From Congeria kusceri (Eukaryota; Mollusca; Bivalvia; Myida; Dreissenidae), in the NCBI GenBank assembly GCA_027627225.1, contig CM051027.1, positions 84,135,951 to 84,199,950 on the forward strand: DNA of 64,000 nucleotides, written 5' to 3'. Position numbers and translations under genes: made by a program. Shown piece by piece: positions 34,151-47,500 of the stretch (position 1 is its first letter; each line of letters starts with the position of its first letter). The notes under the pieces are model-generated. The model worked only from the letters and a program-made list of their open reading frames with translations. It did no database searches and had not been told where the DNA came from.

Positions 34151-34152
34151 AA

Positions 34153-34166
34153 TTTATTTATTTATT
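34153..34166 (-). terminator. Candidate poly(A) signals of PHRF1
   Basis: Three overlapping AATAAA hexamers on the minus strand, about 1.2 kb after the stop codon at 35368. They would give a 3' UTR of about 1.2 kb. Other AATAAA-like sites closer to the stop are possible. Confidence 0.35.
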
Positions 34167-35367
34167 TTCAGACGCTATTTTCTACCAAATAGACAGAATA
34201 AGAACGATTTTAAGACATCTGACGGACAAATCCGAACACCAAAATGCATAAAGAAGCTAAGCGCAAGAGCATACAATACAATGGCGTGTTTGTAAAGCAA
34301 CATAATTATCATTTATCAAATAAATGCTATAAAGCAATAGCATTAATAAATAATTACATAATAGAATGCAGTTATTTGACAAGCTGAAGTTCTTATATGC
34401 CGGCTGGCGTCAAACGACGCATTAATTTAGTATTATTTACTATATAATTTAATAGTAAATTACGTAATAACAGACAAATTCTTTATAAAAATCACTTTTA
34501 ACGAAATATTTGCATGATGATGTCAAATTGAGCACTACACGTTATGTAGTCACATTATTTGTACAACATCAGGAAACGGTTCACACAGAATAAATGTTAC
34601 TGAGAAAGCAGCATGCCATCATCTTTTTTAATTGATAAAGAGCCGATATGTTGTTTTTTTTATCCAAATGCTGCAAATCGAACTAAAACAACACCATTTT
34701 ACACCACTGATTATATGACAAATATTTCAATGATCTTAAAGACTGCATGGCCAGCATGAAACAACTATTTTTAACACATCAATAAAACGAATGAAGAAAA
34801 TACTAATTGAAAGAAGATATTTAAAAGCAGGAGATTGGCAAAACCGTTTTTAAGGAAGTGTTTCAATCATCAGCAAACCAGGAACAATGCGTTGCACACA
34901 ACTAATTCCAATATTGGTTCTCAATGAAAAACAGCAGGAACAAGGGAAGCTGATCGTAAACAGATAGCTGTGACTGTTTTGCCTTCAAAGAGATCGCGAC
35001 GCAGATAAAACAGCCACAAATGCATGTACTTCTAAATGTGAAACCAATCACTTACATTAAAATACAATTAACCTGACATTATATGTGACAGAAGTCCATA
35101 ATTGTCAAAGAGATTATTTATACAAATATTTTTCAATGAATTGCATCATAAAATATGAGACGATCTTAATGATAAAGTTACAAATACCATCCACAGCTTT
35201 TAGCACATGATTTACTGCAAATGTACATTTCAATCAAAATCCACAATTTCCACTTTTAAAACTGTACCTATACAGTAATTCACAATCCTGGTGATAAATG
35301 CACAAGAACGGAGCAACCTAACTGAGTAACTGTATGTACACATTCATTCTCACTGAAGCTCCATTCA

Positions 35368-35532
35368 TCATCGTGCAGCCTTTGGTTGTGCCCTCTCCCC
35401 GTTTGCCTTCACAGACGGCGAAACCTCCGTGCTTTTCCCCTCGTTTGAATGCTTTGTCATTTTCTCCACATATGCCTCAACTAAGCTCTTGATCTTGTTG
35501 GGGTTAATGTTACCACTCTTGCTGTGGCAAAT
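35368..35532 (-). CDS. PHRF1: PHRF1 last coding exon 13
   Basis: 165 nt including [23 protein letters not shown] completes the C-terminal domain; the tail is variable and Lys/Ser-rich. Acceptor TTGCAG. Confidence 0.9.
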   Translation of the reverse strand: MCHSKSGNINPNKIKSLVEAYVEKMTKHSNEGKSTEVSPSVKANGERAQPKAAR

Positions 35533-38500
35533 CTGCAAATAGTTTTGCAACTTGTATGCTATACAAGTACAAATCTTAACTATAATTGTCACATGAGTGA
35601 CAGATATACCCCCACAATATGACCTTGTCACAAAACTATGGCATCCGTTCGAAAGAAATGGACACGATGAGAATGCTTTAATTTGTGAATGTTTAACAGT
35701 GTATTTGGAAACATCTAATTTCAGTAGGAGCCATAACTCTGTCATTCTTTAGTGGTTTGTAACCAAAGTCGAACCTGACCTGTATTTTATGGTGTTACAC
35801 CTATGTACCAAAAATAATTTAAATATGTGGAGCCTTTTATTGTCCTGAAACCGTGTTTTTAAGAAATTTAAGTCGAAAAGGGGCCATAACTCTGTAAAAA
35901 TTTAGTGGTTTGAAACGAAAGTCGACCTTGACCTGTATTTTATGATGTTACAAATGTGTACCAAAAATTACTTGTATATGTCAAGCCTTTCTTGATTCAT
36001 CATCCGGAAACCATGAAAAACAACGTTAATATTATTATAAACCCCTAAACTTCGTTTGTGGGGGTATATTAATATTAATTATAATCCTCTAATCATGTTT
36101 GCACAAATTATAGTTCATATTATAACATAAGAGTGATACCAGTAACAGCGCAAAGCTATGGAAATATAAGTACTATATTGGGGAAACATTACCTATCTCT
36201 TACTTCCCCACTGTTACCCAATGTAGGTTAGTTAACATAGGAATGTTGAATATCTTTTGAATTATAAAATACTTTTGCAATGATATACTAACATGAAGCA
36301 TAAAATGTACAAATTTAGATATATCAATATATTAAAAGGGACCTAAGCATAGTTGGAATAATGACAATTTCCAATTATTTTATCACAGATTCCTTAAAGA
36401 AAAGTACATTATATTTATAGATGCCAAATAACACTCCTGGTCAAATATTGAACAGATAGTGTCGTTTATGGCTAATCATCAATCGAAAAGGATAAAATTA
36501 TAACATTTGTAATGCTTTTTGACGTTCTTTTTGAAAAACGTGCATCACTGATATAGCATCAAAACTACACCTTTATATTTGTAATTCCGACTGGTCGAGT
36601 TGTTAGCGTGACAACTTTTTGAACCCTGAAGTAATTGGTAAGAGCCCCTGTGGAGGCAAACCTTTTTACTTTAATTTTTCTTTATATTTGTTTTTGATTA
36701 GTCCAGATGCTTTAGTTTTTACAGTTAAGACATTTAATGACATTTTTCAAAAATTTAAAACTATGTGAATAAGTCCCTTTAACATACACGGCGATGGATT
36801 AGAGTTAAAACCAAGCATGAACAGTAAACTTCTATAGCCACATACTTGGTTTTGGCTTTAAGCCATCTACTAATATCAGAGAATTGTTCCTGTTCACTAA
36901 CTCTCTCCTTTTTTCAGCAACACCTACCACCTTTCTGATTCTTGACCTTTCCCAGCATTACCCAAGCACAACACATACTATCATACACATACCTTGGGTA
37001 CGGCCTTCCTGAGGATCTCCTTGTACTGCTCCTTGGTGATGCGCTTGCTAGAGTAGAACGGCTTTACTGCCATCTTCACCTCCTCCACCACTCGCTCCTG
37101 CAGGTGCAGCTTCTTCAGGTACTGAAACAGTACGACAGCTATGTACATCATTGGAGTATATTTATCAAATGTAGAACAGGGGAAATTACATTTTATCCTA
37201 CCACTAAATTATTTTATAGAAGGAAACTCTACCTGTCAGATAAACTTTTGCTTTATCCGACAGGCAAGGTTTCTCTGACACCCTCATGTATATACTTTTG
37301 ACGGACTACTTTTTCCAGGAATGTGAGTGACATCATAAACAAGTAATTTTAAAGGTTTACGAAATGGGGAGATATTTAACAGTTCATCTATTGGTGGAAA
37401 TAAGACACTAAACATTCAATGCTTACATTTTATTATATACCTTACCATTAATACTAAATTACAATAAATTAAATAGTAACAAATTTGTAGAGGAAAAAGA
37501 ATCAATAACAGTTAGATATCGACACAATACAGGTAGTTTCGGTTTAAAATAACTCGCCAAAATTCGTGTGCGCGCGTAATGACGAAATCAAATGTTTTAC
37601 GTCATTCAGTTGAGTTTTAAGTTTACACAGTGTTGGAATTTAAAAAGAGCAATCAGATTACAATCTTTAGTGTTTTTCTGTGTTTTTTGGATGGATTATG
37701 ATAATAAGATTTATATCAAAAAGTGTATCCATGGAATATATGGCTCGAATGGAACCGGTGAGATTAATTCCATTTCAATTTTCTATTAGTCGAGTGTATT
37801 CCGAGCTGGATTGTTGTGGGTGGAGAACAGACTTGCTATCATAAGGTCTTAGATGTCGTAATTTGGATGCAGTCTTCGATTAGTTTACTTTTGAAAGGAA
37901 ATTTACATAAAGGGTTATTTCTTTGATGAATAAACCGTTTCTTTGTTGGTTGATCAAAGAAAGTCTATCCACAAAGATTTTAAAAGGAATAGAAGGATTA
38001 TGTTTGCACCTTTATCGATCATGCCATGTGCGGATTAACAACTCACTATGGAAGCTAGAACCTCTGTAAAACTGGGCTACACGACGTTTTTATGAATGAA
38101 CAAAATCGGGTGAGTAGGGTGTATTTCATTTTTAATTTTATGCTTTGTCATTCTGGAATAATTGAGTCACGCGAGTTGTGTGTATATTTTGAAAGATAAT
38201 AGAAATGGTATATAATAAACATCTCGACGAAGATAAATCCTGCATATACACTTTTGGAACGTTAAAACTGCCAGCCATTTTGGTCTTTTGTTGTTGAACA
38301 GTTTGGTCGAAACACGGACTTGCATTTGAATAAAACCTTTTATCTACTGTAGTGTATAGCATTTGGCATGGTGAACATATTTGAAACGAAGCATATGGCG
38401 ATATTTTATCTTGTTACACTGCGTTTTGCACTGAATTGTTTCGGACTATTTCGAGTGGCCGAAACATCATGAATATATTCCATATTACTACGCAAGGTTA

Positions 38501-41500
38501 GATTCAGTAAATTTAATGCGTTTTTGAGTATTGTTTCAAATAATTAAACGTTAATAGTGTGGTTGTTAAACATAAAATAAATAAATAAAAATATGGTAGG
38601 ATAAATAGAATATTAGGTTAGTGTCTTTGTGTACTTGAATTTATCCGACTCGTCTCCGAAAGGCTTACACGAAAGGCTCGGCAAGCCTCGCCGTGTAAAC
38701 CTTTCTTTAACTCGTCGGATAAATTCAAGTACACAAAGACACTAACCTAATATTCTCTATAACCACCATTCAGGCTCATCCTTTCATTTGGAATATTAGG
38801 CAAAGCTGAATACATGTATTTCTGAATCTGGCTAAAGAAATTCCCTTTTGACTACAATTTTATCTTCATAAAAACCTATATTAATACACAGAATAACCAC
38901 AAATTCTAAGTACTTGTAGTATGGTAAACTTGGCTATAGAAACTATTACCCTAGGTTTATCCCTGAAAATATACTTAGTACTGTTATTTTCAGAACCTAT
39001 CAAAATGAAAGATCCAGACCAAAGTAGCAGGGTGATGGAAACTGCACATTTTTGGTCCCCCACCCGCAACCCGTTTGTGCGAATCAACACCAGCACAATG
39101 TTCATTTTTCTTACATCAATTGTAAAAAAGTTAATGGGTAGTAGATTTAAGTACCCTTAAAATGAACAAATGGCATATATTCCTTCCATTGTTTATGTAT
39201 TCAAGGTAAAAGTTGTTTAAACCATTCAAGCCGTAAATTTATCGTTTAACCTAAAACATTACATATGACAGGAATGTGTACCTGGTATTGGTAGTAAAAT
39301 ATTCACTGCCTGATTTACCTTTTCTTTATTAGTCATTTCAACTGCTGATGAGGGGACATCCTGGCCATCTAGGTCATTGTGAGCATCTTTCATTGCTTTC
39401 TCCTTGAGGTCTTTTTCAGCTTCTACCTTCTCCTTTTTTCTATGAGAGTGATGCCTATTTTCTTTAGAATGCTTCTTGTGTCTTTCATCCTTAGGCTTCT
39501 TTGGAGAATTCTTTTTCAACATTGATTCTTTCAGTTCTTTCACTTTCTTTGCAGTGTCACTCCTCTCAAGTATAATACTATCGTCATTAGCAATTTTTGT
39601 ATTAGTTTCTTTAAGCTTTTCAAGAAGTGCTTCATTAAGTTTCTGCATCTTTTTATTAAAATCCTCTTCTAAGAGTTCATCAGGGTTGTCAATAAGATTA
39701 TCAAACTGTGGTGAAACTGGTAGTTCAATATTCCCTTCCTCGGCTATTGGAGATCCCATATCCATATCTACAACTTCAGTTGTCTCTACTTCATTGTTTC
39801 CACCCTTTGCTCCAGGTGGTAATGGAACTTTAAACACGTTGCCTGCCGAAGAACCATTACTTTTCAAATCACCACCTTTTGCAAGCTTTGCCTGAGTGTT
39901 AAGTAAAGCACTTATTTTCTCAAAATGATCAAATGCAATATCTTGACTACCAGATTCCATGCCTGCATTGCCAGTTCCAATCCTTGCTAGGCCTAGAATA
40001 GCAGAAACTGAATTTGGAGGTGTGTCTGTCCTTGTAAATGACTGTTCATTACTGTTCACAATACCAGGAGGAGGCATGGACATTCTACCACTGAGAGGTG
40101 GGGGCATAGATACCATTACAGACATAGGGGGTGGTTCTGAAGATGGTGGCAACAATGGGATGGGAAGTCTTGGTGGAGGTGCACGGGGATCAGGCCCCAA
40201 GTTGATCAAATGGGGCTCCTGAGGCGCAACATTCCTGGATGATTCACTGAGCTGTACTATATTGGGTGGAGGAGTGCTTGTGGAAATTGTGATGAGCTGT
40301 GGAGGATCCCCACCACCACCTACAGACATGGGAGGGAAATGTGGCATACCTGGTGGTCTACTATGTGGGGAGTCTGACTGGGGTGGGGGAAGGCCATCGA
40401 ATGGTCCATTGATTAACTGCGGACCACCCATGCGGACTCCTGGTGAGGGGACTCTACCTCCAAATTGACTAGGGATAACATCAGCAGAGCTGGTAACCTG
40501 CCACCCAAACTGACTGACACCAGGACTTTGCATTCTTTGAACTCTCGGAATAGCTTGTCCAAGAGGACTCATTAGCAATGGTCGTTGGGGGCCACCTATC
40601 GATGGAGGCAGTCCCCTATGGAATCCTGGGGGTAGAACATTGATATTGACAGGCATGGGTCTCTGTTGAAGAAGGCCTGGTGGAGGGCCGGTTTCTAATA
40701 CTGGAGGTGGACCTTGTAGAAGGATTGGACCTTCACCCAATATTCCTTGCCCTGGGGTTCCCCCAGACTGGAGATGCAGTGGGGGTCTTTCCAAAATAAT
40801 GACTGCTCCATGTGAAGGCCCAGAGGGCGGTGGTCCTGGGGGTGGGGGAGGAAACTGTGTAAACTCGCTTGTGGGAGGTAATGGAGGGGTTGGAGCAGAC
40901 ATTTGTTCTGGCAAAGGAGGCGTACGCTGGTTGCTACCAGGCTGTTTGGATGGATCAGTAATGCCTATTGTAATCAAATTTTGTCTTTGCTGCTTATTCT
41001 TATCCTGACCAAGGTATTCATCCCTATCTGTATATTGAAACTGTTCAGTCTCTTCTGGCTCATCATCAAAATCATCATCTTTATCCACATTGTCGTCAAA
41101 TGTTGTCGATTCTCTAACACTTGGTTTTTTTACTTCGATTCTTGAAACAGTTTCTATTTTTTCAATTCTTTCTATTGAATCAGGTGACATTTTCTCTGAA
41201 TCTGACGAAACTTCCTCATATTTCTGCTTTTTTGATGATGACAAACCAATTTCATTATCACTTGTTTTATGTACCCTTCTTCGACTGTTTTCCTTTTCTT
41301 TAAGAAATTCTTTTCTTGCAAATGGACTTCTCGAACGACCAAATATATCAACATGTTCAACTGATTTATCTCGACTTCTTTTTCTTCCTTGTTCTTTCCC
41401 CTTATCATCTTCAACACTCCAGTCTCTATCACGAACCCAATCTTCTTGTTCTCTGCTTCTATCATTACTCCAATCACTACGATGTCTGCTTCTGTCTCTA

Positions 41501-44500
41501 TCTGGACTTTTTTCTCTGCTTCGATTTCTGTCTTTCTTCTTTTTCTTATGAGATAGGTCAACTGACCTTGACCTACTTTTATCTCTACTATGCTCTCTTC
41601 TCTTTCTATGAGACCTGTTTCTGGAACGGGATCTTCGCCGATCTCTTGAATGAGATCGTTTATGGACATCTTGAGATCTACTTCTGGATCTGCGACGTCT
41701 GTGCTTTTTGTCTTTCTTACTTTTCTCTTCTTTTTCTTTCCTTCTTGCTTTTCTTTCTTCTTCTTCCCACACTGTTCTATCCTCGTTATTCTGACTAACC
41801 TGAATTACGATTCGCTTATCAATGTCACTTTCACTATCATCTTGCTTTTTCTTTTTCTTCTCTCTTTTACGCCTTTCCTTTCTACTATCTTCATCGACTT
41901 CACCTTCTTCGATTTCGTTATAAGTTTGTTTACGATATTCTTTGGATTCTCGTCCATGTCTTCCTGAACTTTTTTCATGATAAGCATCATCATTTTCGAC
42001 ACCTACTTTTCTTTTTTTTGTTTTTCTGTTTTCTCTGTCTTTCTTCTTACCATAATCAGAATCGCCTAATTCCAAGTCTAATTCTTTATCCAATTTCCTC
42101 ATTTCATGAATGGGGTCTTCTTCTTCTAGATCATTCTCTTTTAAATGTGACTCCTTACTTATCTTTTTAAACCTATCACTAACAGTCATTTTCTTGCTTG
42201 CAGAAGATTTGTCATCTTTCTCTAATGGTTTTATATTTAAATAAACATCTTCATCTGTTTCTTTTAACTTTTTGAATTTAAAGTCCTTTTGTGATTTAGC
42301 ACCAGAATCTAGTTCTTTATCTGAAGTTTTACGTACACTGACTGTTAATGTTTCACTGTCTGTGTTCTTATCAACAACTTTTATATCTTTAATTTTTGTC
42401 TCTGCAGATTTGCTGACTGCAGATTCTTGTTCAGTTTCTTCAGTTTTTGAGGTTTTATCATTTTCAATTGTTTTGGGAGAAGTGTTAGCAGAAGATTTAG
42501 AATCTGGCTGCTTAGTGTTTAGTGTTCCCTTAAATGCCTCTTCAATTGCTTTAACATCAACTTCTCTTGATGCCGGGAAAGCACCTTCACAAAAATCCAC
42601 ATCTTCTGAAAAATCGTCACCGCCACCATAAAGTCTTTTCTTTTCAAACAATGCTTTTCTGTTGATTTCAAATGGTTTCACATTAGATGGGGATTTCTTT
42701 GTGGTTTCTGTAATTTTAACACTTGGAGATATTTTGGGCGAGCTTTTTGATAATGCAGGCTTTGGTGGTGATACTTGCGTTTTCATAGTTTCAGCTTTTG
42801 ACACTGAAACCTTAGATAACGATTTAGAAACTGGCTTGTCATCTGTCTCTAACTTTTCCTTAGGTTCATCATGAACATCTATATACTTTTCTTCTTTAAT
42901 GTTTTCCCCTTTTTTAGCCATAAATGAACTTTCTTTAATACTTTCAATGGGTTTATCATTCTCTTCAAGTTCTTTCTGCTTACTTAATCCGGACACATGA
43001 TTACATGTTTCATTCGTAGAACTAGAAACATTTTCATGATTTTCTACACTTAAACTTGACACATTGTTGTCATCTTCAGTTATAACATCATTCTCTTCGT
43101 CTGAATTGATATCATCAGTTGGATGGGCTGGATCATAGACATCTTCCATACTTTCTGTACCTGCAGGTATATCTCCTTTTTCATCCATGCCATCTTCCAA
43201 TTCATCTGTAGGATGAGCAGGATCATATTCATCAGTCTCATTCTTCTGTTTAGCTGCCAATGAGGAAAGTACTGATGTCTTATTCTCAACATTTTTCTCC
43301 ACAGCTGTAAAGGAGGACTTGAAGTGACTTTTTGTAGAGCTGTCTCCAGTTGTATTACTCGCTGGCTCCACAGGATTAGTTAACAGAGAACCTGAAGAGA
43401 AACAAGAGAAATTTTATACAGTATCACATGAAACAATGGCTGACACGTTGTTGTTTATCGGAAGAACATTTACATGAAATACAGGGCGTAAGATATAAAG
43501 GTTATTAAATAACATTTTGAAATCATCAAAGCTGAGCAATAAAGTTCTAATAATAATGGCATACAGTTTAATGGCCATTTGTATCATAAGACCTAGAGGC
43601 GTTACTTAGCTACAAACTTATATTGCCATAAAAGAGCATATAAATGAATTCTTTTTTTCACAATAATCAAACACACTTATTCTAAATTCTACCATTTAAG
43701 AGCTAGACAATCAGAACACAAAACATTATTTTAAACATATTATACAGAAACAAAAGTTAATGATCATAACTAACTTAAAATTGCATTGTTTACAATTGTT
43801 CTAAACCGATGTTTCTGTATGCAAACACAATGGATAAAACTGCAATAAAAAATAATCTCTATTTATATTTATTAAAGCAAAAATCAGATTAACTACTCCA
43901 GCTGTGCCTACCATCTCTCTGAATGGTGACTTGTTTGCTACTGAGCTGCAGTTTGTTCTGTCCCTCCATGATGGATCCCAAGAGATCTAGGGGGCCCCCT
44001 GCGGCCCCATTGCTGGGCTGGCTGGTTGGCTTAACAGCAAGATTCTCCCTTGGCTTCCTAGGGGCTCTGAAAAATAAAAGCATTACCTTTATTTCCTAAT
44101 TTGTTTCACCACAGCTTAAATTAAAATTAGTGCATAATTGAGCCAAAAAAACGTGTTTCGGGCAACCTGACTACCCACCGAGCCAAAGGTTTTTAGCAAC
44201 GATTGTTTTCCATGAAAATTTGTTCAATGTTTTTTGGCCGAAATGTGTCTTAAAAAAAATTAAAGAAAAAAATCAATACCGACCCTACCTAATTTTTTTG
44301 AGAACGTTGCCCGAAAGCACTATTTTTTTTGGCCTTGGTGAAAATGGCTTTTAAACATGAGTCATGGAGCTTATCAAAGAATTAGCATAGCATGTATGGT
44401 ATTATGAAGGGCATCAAAATAACAACAACTACAAATAACAGTTCTGTTTTATTAGTTTTGACATATTCTTGCTCTACTTACACAATAGGCACCCTGCCTA

Positions 44501-47500
44501 TTGGTTTATAAGTAGATAAAGAACGGTTAGAGTATCTACTGGTTGCACCGGTTGCCTGTGTATTGCTTTCACTTGTCTCTAGTTCACTGCAACAGAATAA
44601 AAATCATCAATTGAAAATACAACATATGACCTTTTTTTGAATTGGTGGACATCAGTGATAAAGGGAGATAACAAGCTTCGTTTTTCAAGAGTTATTCACT
44701 AGTGATCGTCACATCTCCATTTCAAATTGATTGACGTAAGCAGTTTAACTCATTATTTTTTATATTTCAACAAAACGTTATATGCTTCAATTGTAAGAAA
44801 ACACTCACTCCTCGAAATGTAGCAGTTCTTCTTTATGCCCAAATATGGACAAAGAAGCCCCAATATCGGCTCTCTTCACATCCATTGACTTATCCATCTT
44901 GGTTTTCTGCATAGGAATCGTCCTGCCAGCTGGGGGATTGCTCAGACCCAGTGCACCTGCTATACGACTTTTAACTGTTGTCACTGCACCAGGTGTGGCT
45001 GTTCGAGCACTTCTTTTTGTTCCCTTTAACAACACATAAGGTCTTCATTACCAAGCATGAAAATTGTTGCAGTTATATGCATTACATTTAAGTTTAATAT
45101 TCTGCGTGTTTTTTTTCTCTCCATTTGCAATAGTTGTGTGCCAGATGCATATCTAATTATGTTATGCACAATAACTGGAATAAATTCTATTAACAAATTT
45201 TCATTGTTTTATCAAAAATGCTATGATGCTAAAACTGAATCATTTACTGTGATAATAAACAGTCTACTTGAAGTATGAACCTGAAACTGACAATTCAAAT
45301 TTCTAGAACTGATCTTCAAAGCATTGGTATGATAAGAAAACAATTAGCTTTACCTTAACTGACTTCCTTTTCCTTCCTTTGCCCTTCTTTTTAGTTCTCC
45401 TTTTCCTTTTTCTTGTTTTCTTTTTTGTGGCTGAACCAGTTGAAGTCTTTGAGGTGGTTGAACTTTTTTTTGCAGCTGCTGTTTTCTTTTTCTTGGTCTT
45501 TCGTTTTGTGGCCCTTTTTTTTGTAGTTTTTCTTCGCTTCCTGGTGGTTTTTCTTTTCCTAGGTGACTTCTTTGGTGCCGTTTTCTTACCAGGTTGTTTG
45601 GAGGTTCCAGCACTGGGCCCAGCCTCATTGTTATCCTTGTGTAAAATAACTCAAGTGTATGTATGCATATGATATGCTAGAACATTTGATATACTTTAGA
45701 TACCAAAGAAACTATATAGTTTTGAAGCTCATTGATAAAGTAAATATTATTCAAGGTCAATGTCAAAGTTAACAATGCCAATACGTACATTATAATACAT
45801 GAAGATGACACAATAAAAATTGATTGAAAGAAAATGGAGTTTTCATTATGTATATGTAAATTCTGGCCAGAAACAAACAATGCTTCGGGTTTTTTTTTTC
45901 TTCAGAAAACGATCTCTGAAGAGTTTTACAGGTAATCCAATCTCAACTTAACATAAAAACATGAACATGTTAACAAAGGCAAATGCTCACTTCTTCTGAT
46001 GTATCTAGCTGCCGAAGCCTGCGTGTTCTGGCCACTCGTAGCTCAGCAATTGCCTGTCTGACTCTCTGCAGTGCCATTGTACGTCCAATCTGTCGTCTTG
46101 GATGGGAAGTTGCTGTCACAACGTAATCAGGATCCTGATCTTCAAGATTTGCTGTAATTGCAATGTTTACAATATTTTAGTGTCAGAGATTTTAACGAAA
46201 TACCCAATATAGTTTCAGATTTAACAAGTAACAAAATACAAAATGAACCAGTTTATAAAATTAATACAGGTTTAAACATAGTTCATTTATTATTTCAATT
46301 CTATACCAGACTGTAGCAAGACAGACATACATAATAATTTGATATAAGGAATATATTATGTTAATAGCTAAACTGTAGCAACAAATCTGAATATTTGGTT
46401 TAAGAAACCTATGTTTGAATACAACATTTCCTTAAGAAAACTGAACAAAAAATCCTCAAAATAAGCATAAATCAAATGTGTCGCATAATTAACTTTGGTT
46501 AAATAACAGTTTAAGCTAATGTGATCCCAGTTCACCACCTACATGTCAAAACCTACCGTGATTTTGAGAACACTGTGGACAGAACCACTCCTCGACAGGC
46601 ACGCTGGACAGGCGCGGGGTGAGGCACTCGAGGTGATATCCCGCATCACAGCCGTCACATAGCAGCATCCTGTGCTCGCGGTCACTGTGGTCGCACACCT
46701 CGCAGTAGGTCGCCTCCTCATCCTCCTCCTCACCCTCGGGCTGGTGGCGGTCCTCAACTGGCAACTGAAATATAAAGAAGCACATCTTTATACAGAAAGT
46801 GTTGACTCCAGTGCAACAGCTGCTGAATATTTGAGTACATTTTATAACAGAATGTGCAGACTCAAGAGAAGCAGAATGAGGAGTATTACAGTGTATTTTA
46901 TAACAACAGAAAAAGTTCAATGCTGATTCAGTCATTTCAGTGTTAAGAATTAGCACAAGCCAGTAAGCTATGACCTAAAAAAATATTTGGGCTGGTTCAG
47001 ATTCTCAATTTGTATAAGGGGGCAGGGGCTTGTAACATTATCTTGCACTCAAGTACAAATAGCCAGAATTCTGACTTACTTGGCCAAACTGTTAATTTTG
47101 ATGACTTTTCTTTGTCAAATAAGAGTAAGAATTTGAATAACCAAAATCCTGCTTGGCTAGAACATTTGCTTCAAAAAAACATAACAAAATACTGAGTTAG
47201 CTTAAGTTAAAAATCAGTTGACAGTCCTAAAATGAAGCATTCTAGCAATGTCCGACAAATCCATAGCCCCGAGCTCGGGGGCTACCAAAAATGTATGTCA
47301 GGCTACTACAAATTCAAAGCACAAGCCCGTCGGGCTACTGTATTTATATAGGATCAGTAGCCTGACCTGCATGTGTAAGAGCCTTGCTTTGATAGCATCT
47401 CACAACAGGCACACATGACTTCAGGGGTCTAGCATTACAATGTGCATTGGTTTTAATCCGATCAATTATCTAATCATTGATTCTTCTCAGCAGTTGAACA

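Noticed and set aside
39259..39318. Continuation of the PHRF1 exon 11 frame to TAA at 39259
   Set aside because: It would end the protein before the conserved C-terminal domain. The donor at 39318 gives the phase needed by exons 12 and 13.
39476..43292. Many plus-strand ORFs opposite the PHRF1 giant exon (e.g. 39476-39895, 41090-41551, 42272-42631)
   Set aside because: They are shadows of the RS- and Pro-rich coding sequence on the minus strand; Ser/Phe-rich composition follows from complementing Arg/Lys/Glu codons.
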